A DNA stretch of 64,000 nucleotides from Novosphingobium mathurense (GTDB taxonomy: Bacteria > Pseudomonadota > Alphaproteobacteria > Sphingomonadales > Sphingomonadaceae): assembly GCF_900168325.1 (NCBI RefSeq), contig NZ_FVZE01000009.1, positions 32,620-96,619 of the forward strand, written 5' to 3'. The stretch's first letter is position 1. Every line of letters starts with the position of its first letter. Under the pieces are notes generated by a model. It made no database searches. It worked only from the letters and a program-made list of their open reading frames with translations, and had not been told where the DNA came from. The position numbers and the translations under genes were made by a program. Below, one piece after another: positions 53,116 through 61,483 of this stretch.

Positions 53116-54308
53116 GATGCGCACTCCTCCAATTCTGCAAAGGCCACGAAGGCCGGGTCGGGCACATGAACCTGGCCCAGCCAAGTCAGCGCGCCGGTGT
53201 TTGGGCACACCGCATAGGAGCGAACGAGATCAGCCGGTCGGTCGGCGACGAGCACGAAAGCGCCACTCGGATCAAATGTGAAGTTGCGGGCAGCAAGACC
53301 AGGATGGATTGAGGGCGCGAGCGTGATGCCCCCAAGCCGCACCAACCTGCCGTCAGAGTCACTGCGGAACCAGGTGAGCGAATCCTCGCCTCTATTGTTG
53401 ACGTAGACAAGGCCTCCACCAGGATGCACGCGCACTTCGGCCGGCTCATTCGGACCAGTATAACCAGCTGAAAGTGTGGAGATTTCCGACAGCCGTGACA
53501 TCTCGCCGGTTTCCGGATCAAAGCGCAAGGAGGCAAGCTGGGAAGAGAATTCAAGCGTCGCATATGCGAGGCCATTGATCGGATCGAACGCGATGTGGCG
53601 CGGGCCGGTCTCTTCGGGAAACTGCAACGAATGGACATGCTCCAACTTGCGGCCGAGCCGAAACGTCTCAATGCGGTCCGTGCCCTTGTCGCAAACGATA
53701 ACGAAGCTTCCTGATGGATCGATCACCGCGCAGTGGGCGTGCGGGTTCGACTGGGCATGGCCGCCGTTCTGGAGGGAGAAATTGGGATCCTTGCCCTTCC
53801 CCGAAAAGACATGGACATCACACGCCCGACTTATGTTTCCTCTGGCATCGAGCGGATAGACCACCAGTGTGGAGTCGTCGTAAACGTACTCAATTGTCCA
53901 ATCGCCATCCGCTTGGCGCACCACCTTCTCGACATGCTGGAAGTCGCCGTGGTTGGCACTTACCAACAGGCCCTGTTCGGCACTCCAGTCCAGAAACGTT
54001 GGACGCGGGCCCGGAGCGATCGCGCTGCCCTCCCAGGCCAGATCACCCGTCACAGGGTCGACAGCCAAGGCATGGACCGCTGCAGGCTTGTCGACCGGAC
54101 CGCGTCCGTCGGTCTTGCGTTCGTCAACCGAGTAAAGCCTGCGCCTTTCAGGAGCGTATACGAGATAGCCTGCGTCCTTGGGCTCGGGTGCGTGACCGAT
54201 CGGTTCCAGTGTCGAACCGTCTTGCGAAACGCCGAAGCTGAATATGCCTCCGCCTTTCGTTCCTGGCGCGGCGCCATAAGTACCGACAAAAGCAACGAGC
54301 CTGCCCAT
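53112..54308 (-). CDS. Lactonase family protein (seven-bladed propeller, PGL-like)
   Basis: A 398-residue beta-propeller of the 6-phosphogluconolactonase (YbhE/Pgl) type: VAFVGTYGAAPGTKGGGIF at the start, repeated blades, and the family segments QSNPHAHCAVIDPSG, ETGPRHIAFDP and NEPAEVRVHPGGGLVYVNNRG. It hydrolyses a lactone, such as a sugar lactone, or in this context possibly an aryl lactone. It overlaps its neighbours on both sides (TGATG and ATGA), so it is firmly in the operon. Confidence 0.85.
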   Translation of the reverse strand: MGRLVAFVGTYGAAPGTKGGGIFSFGVSQDGSTLEPIGHAPEPKDAGYLVYAPERRRLYSVDERKTDGRGPVDKPAAVHALAVDPVTGDLAWEGSAIAPGPRPTFLDWSAEQGLLVSANHGDFQHVEKVVRQADGDWTIEYVYDDSTLVVYPLDARGNISRACDVHVFSGKGKDPNFSLQNGGHAQSNPHAHCAVIDPSGSFVIVCDKGTDRIETFRLGRKLEHVHSLQFPEETGPRHIAFDPINGLAYATLEFSSQLASLRFDPETGEMSRLSEISTLSAGYTGPNEPAEVRVHPGGGLVYVNNRGEDSLTWFRSDSDGRLVRLGGITLAPSIHPGLAARNFTFDPSGAFVLVADRPADLVRSYAVCPNTGALTWLGQVHVPDPAFVAFAELEECAS

Positions 54309-55447
54309 CAAGCTACCTCACCGGTGACGTCGATACCGATCAGGCGACGCAGCATTTCGTGGTGGCGGCGGACCTGCTCGACCTCATCCATCATCTCGGC
54401 GCGGGTGCGATCCTGCGAATAGCGCTGTCCCTCGTATTCGGTGTTGACGTAACCCTTAAAGCCGCCAGCCTTCAGTGCATCGATCGCGCCTTCGTAGTCG
54501 ATCGCCAGGTCCTGGAAGCAGCCAGGCTTTCCTGGAATTTCGGACATGTTGTTGAACTTGCCATGGCAGCTGACCACGTAACCAGCCAATTCGCGCATCA
54601 GGTCCAGCGATGTGTTGGACTGCATAATAGCCTCGCCTACCACGACATAATCGAGCTCTCCCGGTTCCGGCACGTGGGTCTCGGTGAACTCTTTGAGCGC
54701 AGTGAAAGGTTGGGCAAGCCCTGGTTCGCATTCGCCGGTCGCGATGTAAGCTTTATAAGCCACCCGCAAATTACCGGCGGTCTGGTTTGTAACGTCGTCC
54801 AGATCAAACGGAGCGCGCCCTTCACGAAGTCTTGCAGATAATTCCACAGATGCTGCGCTGGCCTCCGCCTTGGCACCGCGGCGCTCGTACTGGTCGAGTA
54901 GAACCTCGGTTGGTCGGAATCCAAAGATGCCGAAATCAGGTACAAGTCCGAGCCGATCAGTTCCGGTTGTTTCGGCGAACTCGACGATTTCCTGAACCTG
55001 ACGCCCTTCGAGCCGCATCGGTTGGTGGACCTCTTTGCCCAAGCGCAAATCCAGCCGTTCGGCCTCTGGGAGAGCCGCGATCATTACCTCTACAGGACAG
55101 GTGGATAGGACTCGTACGTTGCTGAAACCCAATCGTTTGGCCAAACGCATGTCGCGTACCAACCGCTCGGTAACTTCCTCATAGCTCATAACGTGGTCGC
55201 GGAACTGGAGTACGTCGAACGACACATCCATGGTTACCGGAATAGTGCCGTACTTTTCCATCCAGCCAAACCACTGGCGCACGAAGTCCTCGCCCGGATC
55301 GGGATAGCGCAGAGACATCTCATCTACGATCTCAATCCCGTCTGCGCCCGGAAGATTTTCCCCGACTTCACGGATCTGATCTTCGAGCGTGAGTTCGCGG
55401 AAGAACTGTGACTGCTGGTAGCTGTACAGGGAAACACCGATCTTCAT
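54308..55447 (-). CDS. C-deglycosidase alpha-subunit candidate (isomerase fold)
   Basis: A 379-residue xylose-isomerase-like TIM barrel starting MKIGVSLYSYQQSQFFRE. Metal-site candidates are the glutamate in GADGIEIVDE, the histidine in VVSCHGKFNNM and the glutamate in YVNTEYEGQRYSQDR. It comes 3 bases after the DUF6379 gene, the same pairing as the alpha/beta subunits of bacterial C-deglycosidases (CarB-CarC, DgpB-DgpC), which split the C-C bond of 3-oxo-C-glycosides. Identity rests on fold plus this pairing. Confidence 0.75.
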   Translation of the reverse strand: MKIGVSLYSYQQSQFFRELTLEDQIREVGENLPGADGIEIVDEMSLRYPDPGEDFVRQWFGWMEKYGTIPVTMDVSFDVLQFRDHVMSYEEVTERLVRDMRLAKRLGFSNVRVLSTCPVEVMIAALPEAERLDLRLGKEVHQPMRLEGRQVQEIVEFAETTGTDRLGLVPDFGIFGFRPTEVLLDQYERRGAKAEASAASVELSARLREGRAPFDLDDVTNQTAGNLRVAYKAYIATGECEPGLAQPFTALKEFTETHVPEPGELDYVVVGEAIMQSNTSLDLMRELAGYVVSCHGKFNNMSEIPGKPGCFQDLAIDYEGAIDALKAGGFKGYVNTEYEGQRYSQDRTRAEMMDEVEQVRRHHEMLRRLIGIDVTGEVA

Positions 55448-55450
55448 GGC

Positions 55451-55918
55451 TCAAACCTCCGCTGCTTCGTTGAGGGTGAGGTGATAGGTTACAATATGGG
55501 GGGTCTTATCAGATCCCGCACCGGTGCCTGTCTTCGGGGGAGACTTCACCCATTCCTCATCGGTCGGCAGGTAACCATAGGCGGCAATGACGCACTGCTG
55601 AAAGCGGATCTCATGCTCGCCAGGCAGCAGGCCACCTGGCTTGCGGACGTGGAGGAAGGCCTCGTCGTCATAGTCCCAGTGTTCATTAATGGCGGTCTTG
55701 ATCTCGTCGAAGCCGCGTGGAGGTTTACCATTGACTTCAAAGCTTTGAACTTCGCGCGGATAATCGGTTCCATCAATCTCTAGAAAATAACCGGTATGGA
55801 GCGAAAGAAAGACGCCGCGATAATTGGCGATGCGAACTGCCATGGAAAAGCCGACGACTTCGCCATCAATGACATCATTTCGCAAGCTGTCGGACCGGAT
55901 GAGATAGTTGTCGAACAT
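55451..55918 (-). CDS. DUF6379 protein: C-deglycosidase beta subunit
   Basis: A 155-residue beta-sandwich protein starting MFDNYLIRSDSLRN, with VGFSMAVRIANYRGVFLSL, LEIDGTDYP and HVRKPGGLLPGEHEI; this is the pattern of DUF6379, the family of the small beta subunit of C-glycoside deglycosidases (DgpC/CarC). The beta subunit supports the alpha subunit in splitting the sugar-aryl C-C bond. ATG 55918 lies 5 bases after the MFS stop; the open frame continues upstream but is antisense-free shadow coding. This gene is the strongest marker of the system. Confidence 0.82.
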   Translation of the reverse strand: MFDNYLIRSDSLRNDVIDGEVVGFSMAVRIANYRGVFLSLHTGYFLEIDGTDYPREVQSFEVNGKPPRGFDEIKTAINEHWDYDDEAFLHVRKPGGLLPGEHEIRFQQCVIAAYGYLPTDEEWVKSPPKTGTGAGSDKTPHIVTYHLTLNEAAEV

Positions 55919-55923
55919 GATAC

Positions 55924-57192
55924 CTACTCGGCTGTTGCGGTGGAGGAAACTGGACGGAAAAACAGTGTCCAGACGATGGCGGTGACAACAGCAAGACCAA
56001 TGGGGACGAACCAGAGGGGTGTCCATGCCGCTGCACCGACTGCCTGGTTGGGCGCCACTGACAAGGCATAAATTTGTCCCGAGAGGGCCGATCCAATGGC
56101 CTGCCCGAAACCCGATACCATTAGGATCAGCCAACCCTGAGCCTGCGCAGCAAGGTCTTGGGGGGCAACACGCGCGAGATACATGGCTGCAATGACAATG
56201 AAATAATCGTTGCAAATGCCATGCAGGGCTACGCCGCCGATCGCGAAGGCAATTCCGCCATGCGATGCCGCGATAAATAGCGTGAAGCGCACACCCCACA
56301 TTACCATGCCCGCAAAGAGGGCCCATTTCATACCGAGCCGAGCAAGCGCGAAGGGAATGGTAACGACGAAAATCGCTTCTGATGCTTGCCCCACGGCCAG
56401 GACTCCTGCAACGTTGGAGATACCCAGGACCGCGAGATAGGGAGAAACAAAGCTGTTGTAGACGCCCAGGGAGATGGACGTCATCAAGGCACAGACCATC
56501 AACACAGTGAAGCTACGCTCGCGAAACAGCACAAACGCCTTCACCCCTACGAGGTCACCGATGGAGAAGCGGGCACCTGCAGCAGGGGGCGGGGTGCGCT
56601 TGAGCGTCATGGCGTAAACGGCCATGACAAGGCCTGCTATTGCATTGACGTAGAATATGTCTGTAGATGCCGACAATCCCATCGAGCCTACACCTAGTCC
56701 CGCAACAACCCAGCCGATCAGGCCAAAAAACCGAATGTAGGGAAAAATGGACTGACGCTGCCCAAGCACCGTTAGCGAATAGGCATTCACCAGTCCCAGC
56801 GTGGGTTGAAAACACAACATGTAAGCGAAGATGAGGACCAGCGTGAGATTACCATTTCCAGCGTTGACCGCTGCTGGCACCAGCGCCATGAACGCGCTTC
56901 CGGCCAGATGGGCAATCGCTAAGACTGTCCGGGGTGGCAAGTACCTGTCGCCGATCGCGCCCAGCAGCAGGGGCGAAAGGATCGCTGCCAGCGCACTTAG
57001 CAAGTAGGCGCTGGCGATAATTCCATCGAGGCCATGCGTCGCCAAGACCAGACCGAGAGTAGCAAACCAGGCCCCGAAAATGAAGAATTCCAGGAAGATC
57101 AACATGCTCAACGGCGCAGCGATCGCCAGCACCGGTCCCTGCAGCACAGATCCCGTGCGGTCATTGTCTTCGACTATTGCGGACATGGTCAT
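55924..57192 (-). CDS. MFS transporter (nucleoside/sugar H+ symporter type)
   Basis: A 422-residue carrier with about twelve membrane segments and the NupG-like pattern: FLEFFIFGAWFATLG in helix 1, LLGAIGDRYLPPR in the 2-3 loop and FALARLGMKWALFAGM in the middle. Members carry nucleosides or glycosides with protons. In this operon it would bring the intact glycoside across the inner membrane after the TonB receptor brings it into the periplasm. It lies between the GMC oxidoreductase and the deglycosidase genes. Confidence 0.86.
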   Translation of the reverse strand: MTMSAIVEDNDRTGSVLQGPVLAIAAPLSMLIFLEFFIFGAWFATLGLVLATHGLDGIIASAYLLSALAAILSPLLLGAIGDRYLPPRTVLAIAHLAGSAFMALVPAAVNAGNGNLTLVLIFAYMLCFQPTLGLVNAYSLTVLGQRQSIFPYIRFFGLIGWVVAGLGVGSMGLSASTDIFYVNAIAGLVMAVYAMTLKRTPPPAAGARFSIGDLVGVKAFVLFRERSFTVLMVCALMTSISLGVYNSFVSPYLAVLGISNVAGVLAVGQASEAIFVVTIPFALARLGMKWALFAGMVMWGVRFTLFIAASHGGIAFAIGGVALHGICNDYFIVIAAMYLARVAPQDLAAQAQGWLILMVSGFGQAIGSALSGQIYALSVAPNQAVGAAAWTPLWFVPIGLAVVTAIVWTLFFRPVSSTATAE

Positions 57193-57220
57193 CCTTCTTC
57201 CCGTACTTTTATCTTCGTTT

Positions 57221-58891
57221 TCACATAGCTCCTGCAGCCATCTGCTTAGCCACGTATTCGCCTGCGCGCATACTCAGGGCCATCACCGTCAACGTCGTAC
57301 CGGCACATCCGCTGGTGGGAAATGTACTGGCGTCGGTAATAAACAGATTGGGAACGTCCCAGCATTGGTTTTGGCTGTTCACTACCGAGGTCGCTGGATC
57401 GTCCCCCATTCGTGCTCCTCCCGATTCATGGATGGCCGCACCAATTGACATACTACTTTTGAAATTGAGTCTGACGAGCCATCGACTGAACCAGTCCGCA
57501 TCGGGAAAGGCTCCTCGACCATGCTCTTCGATTCCCAGGCATGAGCCAACGAACTCGGTGTCAAGTCCAGCATTTTGCGCCATTTCCAGGGCAGCGCGCG
57601 ATTGCGCACGGAGCATCGCCAGTTCGTTCTTGCGCATCTCGACATCGATGTGCGGAATCGGGATGCCCCATTTATCCTTTCGCGTAGGATGCAGACTAAT
57701 CCTATTATCGCGATGGGCCAGCATCTCCCCGAAGCCCATGAATGCGAACTTTGCTGGCTTATCCGGCGACGTGAAAAGGCGTCCAGCCGTTCCCTGATAG
57801 CCGAAGCCTCTTAGGAACTCTGAATTGGTGATAGAAGAGACATTCTCCCAGCGCGGAATGTAGATGCCGCCCGTTATGCCATAGAATGGATCAGGCGGAA
57901 GTGTGTCGTCGATTTCATTGCCCTTACGGTCTGGGATAGTTCCCATGATGAGGTTAGGAACCTGATCCATAAAACATCGGCCAAGCATACCCGATGAGTT
58001 ACCAATGCCGTTGGGATGTTTGCCTCCGGCCGAGTTCAGCAAGAGACGCACGGATTCGATCGGCGAGGCGCAAACCATAATAGCGGCGGCATGGACCACT
58101 TCTATTTCTCTGGTCTGGCGATCGATGAATTCCGCCCCGGTCGCTTTGCCTGTCGTAGGATCAGTGAGAACGCGGCGAACAATGGCATCGGATCGGACCG
58201 TGAGGCGCCCAGTGTCCTGCGCTGCCAAGATCGGTCGAGGAACGCGCTTAATGTTGGGCGGCATGTATCGCCAGGAGATCGATTTGCGCTCTGGCCAATG
58301 TGTTTCGGTTTTCTCCTTAAAGTCAGCTTCAGCGGCCGTGAGTTTCGACGGCCCCGCGAAGTTGCCATCAGGCACGTTGGGAATTCCGGCTGGACAACCG
58401 CGAACTTCCAGCAATTCTTCGACCTTGCTATAATATGGATTGACGTCGGAATAAGAGATTGGCCAGTCGTCACCATAACCGTCGCGGCTTGCGGCCTTGA
58501 AATCTGTATCAGACCATCGCAGCAGGACGCGCCCAAAGGTGTGCAGGCGGCCTCCCAGTTGCTTGCCTCGAATCCAGAGGAATGGCTTGCCGGGCGGTGT
58601 GCTGTAAGGATGATCACTGTCGCGAACAAAGAGATGGCGCTGTTGCTGACCATAGAACGCAACTTTGGACTGGATGGGCTGTCCGGTGACCGCCGCGCGC
58701 GCGCGCGCCCATAGCTGAATGCCCTTTTCCTTGGGGCCAGCGAAGTCGGAGGGGAAGTCCTGCTCGGTAATGGCTCGGCCCGCCTCAAGAACGAGAACGT
58801 CCAGCCCTCGTTCGGTCAGTTCCTTTGCAGCAAAACTGCCTGAAGCGCCTGAACCGATCACGACTACATCAAACGTCTTGTCCATTTGCAT
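57221..58891 (-). CDS. GMC-family FAD oxidoreductase, candidate glycoside 3-oxidase
   Basis: A 556-residue flavoprotein: FAD motif VVVIGSGASGSFAAKEL and LVLEAGRA, LFVRDSDHPYSTP..FLWIRGKQLGG as the flavin loop, and the catalytic histidine in AAIHESGGARMGDDP. No export signal, so cytoplasmic. It resembles pyranose-2-oxidase-like and C-glycoside 3-oxidase (CarA) enzymes that turn the sugar C3-OH into a ketone, the activation step before C-deglycosylation. The usual partner residue (Asn in NPTLT) is Gly here (CAGTTLTVMAL). No small Gluconate-DH-3 subunit lies nearby. Confidence 0.83.
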   Translation of the reverse strand: MQMDKTFDVVVIGSGASGSFAAKELTERGLDVLVLEAGRAITEQDFPSDFAGPKEKGIQLWARARAAVTGQPIQSKVAFYGQQQRHLFVRDSDHPYSTPPGKPFLWIRGKQLGGRLHTFGRVLLRWSDTDFKAASRDGYGDDWPISYSDVNPYYSKVEELLEVRGCPAGIPNVPDGNFAGPSKLTAAEADFKEKTETHWPERKSISWRYMPPNIKRVPRPILAAQDTGRLTVRSDAIVRRVLTDPTTGKATGAEFIDRQTREIEVVHAAAIMVCASPIESVRLLLNSAGGKHPNGIGNSSGMLGRCFMDQVPNLIMGTIPDRKGNEIDDTLPPDPFYGITGGIYIPRWENVSSITNSEFLRGFGYQGTAGRLFTSPDKPAKFAFMGFGEMLAHRDNRISLHPTRKDKWGIPIPHIDVEMRKNELAMLRAQSRAALEMAQNAGLDTEFVGSCLGIEEHGRGAFPDADWFSRWLVRLNFKSSMSIGAAIHESGGARMGDDPATSVVNSQNQCWDVPNLFITDASTFPTSGCAGTTLTVMALSMRAGEYVAKQMAAGAM

Positions 58892-59033
58892 TCCAGTTCC
58901 TCGCCCACGAGCCCTTTAGGCTTCTCGCGCATGACAAGCATCAAGTCTGATCTTGGCTCCCAGAGCACGGACCCTACCGGTGCCAGCAGTTTAAAGCTGT
59001 TGACCCCGGCAGGGCTGGGAGAAGCCGGTCGTC

Positions 59034-61175
59034 TTAGAACTTGAAGCCCGCGCGCACACCGTACTGGCGCGGGTCAGTTAGTGTGAACGAGGCCAGTTCG
59101 AACACGCCAAGTAAGCGCTTGTTCTCCAGATTGCGCCCAAACGCCTGAATGTACCAGCGATCATCCGGCGCAAAGTAGCCCAATGTCACGTCAGTTCGAG
59201 TGTAGCTATCCTGCTCAATGCGAGTCGCCGTGTTGCCGTCAGTCACGAGATACGAACTCGAATACTTGAGTGCAGCTGTCCCCGAAATTCGTCCACCACT
59301 GGACAAGAAGAAGTCCTGAGTGAGACCGACGCGTCCGGTGAACTTCGGCGAACGATCGAGTTCTTGGCCGTTAAAATTGACGAGCGTATTGCCTTCAAGA
59401 GGAAAGAAATCGCCAAACGTCGCATCGAGATAGGCGGCACTAAAATCGATCTTGGTGCCGGAGCCGACGCGCCAGTTTCCTTCAAATTCAATACCTTTGA
59501 CGTCAGCTTTCGGAACATTGAGGGTCACTGCACCGCCGGAGTTCTTGACCAAGCCCATCTGCAGGTCCTTGTAGTCGTAATAGAACCCGGTGAGGCTGAA
59601 ATAGAGGGCACGGCCAAGCACGGTTCCCTTTATTCCACCCTCATAAGAAATGATCGTTTCAGGTCGATAGTAGAACGGCACTGGCGAAACGTCGGCCGGA
59701 GTGCCGTCATTGAAGCCACCTGCCTTGTAGCCGGACGTAGCATTAAAATAAGCCAGCACGTCCGGCGTAATGTCGGCTTCGACACCGCCCTTCCAAGTCA
59801 CCTTTGAACCCGAAATTCCGCCGCCTGGGTAGTGCCCACTGTAATCAGATGGGAACGACAGATCTGTGCCATTCAAGCCGAAGTATTGGGTGCCGACACG
59901 GGACTTTTTATCGTCAGTGTAACGTATACCGCCCGTCACACGCACGCCTGGCGTCAGTGAATAAGTGACCTGACCGAAACCGGCCATAGTCTTCGCAGAA
60001 GCGTTGAGATCGTAACTCAGGGTGAAACCGAAGTTCGGGAAGTTTAGGATAGGAGCGGTATAGGTCTTCTCGTGGAAGTAGTAAGCGCCCACAACCCACT
60101 GTAGCGGTCCACTTCCCTGCGAGGCGAGCCGAAGCTCCTGCGAATCCTGTTCGTGGTTCTGGTAGGAGATGAAGTCACCATTCGGAGTGAACGGATCGAA
60201 TGGTGCTGGAATATCGTTGCGGCTCGCCCGCTCGCGCCACTTCGACTTACGATAACCAGCCAGATAAGTGAGCTTGGCGAAGCCCAGGTCTGAATTCAAT
60301 TCTGCAGTCACGCCTGCTACGTGGAACTTGCTGTAAGTGTCGACGCCTGGGTTCTGATAACGCAGACTATGATCATCATTCTGCGCAATTGCGCGATCAA
60401 CTGCGACGCGAGCCTGAGCATTGGTATAGCTTTGCTCGTAATCAGCTGAAACATAGAGCGTGGTTGCACTGCCGAGGTGGGCTAGCACACTTCCCCTGAT
60501 ACCAAAGTCGTCCTGGTCATCAAGCGCATCATGACCATCATGGGTTGGCGTGAAACCGTCGTGATAATTGTAAGTGCCAGCAACACGCACCGCCAAGGAA
60601 TCATTGATTGGAGTATTCACCATCCCGTTCAGGCGAACCGTGTTGTAGTTTCCGTATTCAGCGGAACCGGATACTTCAACCGCGTCGCTCGGATGGTTGC
60701 TGATGACATTGATTACGCCGGCGGTCGCGTTTCGCCCGTAAAGTGTACCTTGCGGACCGCGCAGTACCTCAACACGGCTGACGTCATACATAGCAAGAGA
60801 CTGCTCGGTCGGACGTGCGATGTAGATGCCGTCCAAGTTGAATGCTGTCGAAGGGTCGCCCTTCTCCGTAAAATCGGTGCTGGCGACGCCGCGGATTGAA
60901 AATCCTGCTGGACCAACTTGGATGTTTGGGACGACGTTTTGCAGATCTTTGGCGGATGTAACGCCTTCGGCAAGCAACTTGTCACCACTAACGGCGGCAA
61001 TCGCAACCGGCGCCTTGCTAAGCGCCTGATCGCGTCGAAGCGCAGTAACAATAATTTCCCCGTCGCTGACACTACCTTCTGCCGCTTCCGAAGATTCTTG
61101 CGCGACTGCAGGACTTATCTGAAACAGCGCAACGCCAAGCGCGAGGGCCGAAACTGTGGAATGGATAACCTTCAT
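59034..61175 (-). CDS. TonB-dependent outer-membrane receptor
   Basis: A 713-residue receptor from ATG 61175, which follows GGGAGGATCT. Signal peptide STVSALALGVALFQISPAVAQ, TonB-box-like EIIVTALRRDQ, the plug motif VEVLRGPQGTLYGRNATAG and barrel end YGVRAGFKF. First gene of the glycoside operon and divergent from the ROK regulator at 61484 with a shared 308-base region. It probably imports the glycoside into the periplasm. Confidence 0.92.
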   Translation of the reverse strand: MKVIHSTVSALALGVALFQISPAVAQESSEAAEGSVSDGEIIVTALRRDQALSKAPVAIAAVSGDKLLAEGVTSAKDLQNVVPNIQVGPAGFSIRGVASTDFTEKGDPSTAFNLDGIYIARPTEQSLAMYDVSRVEVLRGPQGTLYGRNATAGVINVISNHPSDAVEVSGSAEYGNYNTVRLNGMVNTPINDSLAVRVAGTYNYHDGFTPTHDGHDALDDQDDFGIRGSVLAHLGSATTLYVSADYEQSYTNAQARVAVDRAIAQNDDHSLRYQNPGVDTYSKFHVAGVTAELNSDLGFAKLTYLAGYRKSKWRERASRNDIPAPFDPFTPNGDFISYQNHEQDSQELRLASQGSGPLQWVVGAYYFHEKTYTAPILNFPNFGFTLSYDLNASAKTMAGFGQVTYSLTPGVRVTGGIRYTDDKKSRVGTQYFGLNGTDLSFPSDYSGHYPGGGISGSKVTWKGGVEADITPDVLAYFNATSGYKAGGFNDGTPADVSPVPFYYRPETIISYEGGIKGTVLGRALYFSLTGFYYDYKDLQMGLVKNSGGAVTLNVPKADVKGIEFEGNWRVGSGTKIDFSAAYLDATFGDFFPLEGNTLVNFNGQELDRSPKFTGRVGLTQDFFLSSGGRISGTAALKYSSSYLVTDGNTATRIEQDSYTRTDVTLGYFAPDDRWYIQAFGRNLENKRLLGVFELASFTLTDPRQYGVRAGFKF

Positions 61176-61251
61176 AGATCCTCCCGTTGTGTTCATTCGC
61201 GTGACGAAACGCGCTCCTGCGGCTTGCCGGAGTCGTCGACGCCGCCCCCAC

Positions 61252-61306
61252 TATAAACGTTTTTTTATTTCTATTTTCAATGCCAATTATGTTCGTTTTA
61301 TAAACG
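61252..61306. promoter_or_regulatory. Candidate ROK operator between receptor and regulator
   Basis: CGTTT-TAT-AAACG (61294-61306) is a perfect dyad, and the half site TATAAACG occurs twice, at 61252-61259 and 61299-61306, 47 bases apart, in an AT-rich stretch just upstream of the receptor start. NagC/Mlc-type ROK repressors often bind two spaced AT-rich sites. The surrounding gap 61176-61483 holds no gene. Confidence 0.5.
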
Positions 61307-61483
61307 ATTTGCAAATGCCCGAAGATTTGTTACCGAACGATATATGTGACGTATAATCATATGTTTATGCTATTATGCACCGCACAATCGCGGAATTTAG
61401 AGCGATGGATACTGGCTCATTGACATAATTTCATCATAAGTTTCATCCTTGACCATTCATTTTTTAAACATAATGATCGGCGG

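Noticed and set aside
55919..56326. Upstream extension of the DUF6379 frame to 291 residues
   Set aside because: The extension is antisense-frame reading inside the MFS gene; family similarity begins at MFDNYLI (55918).
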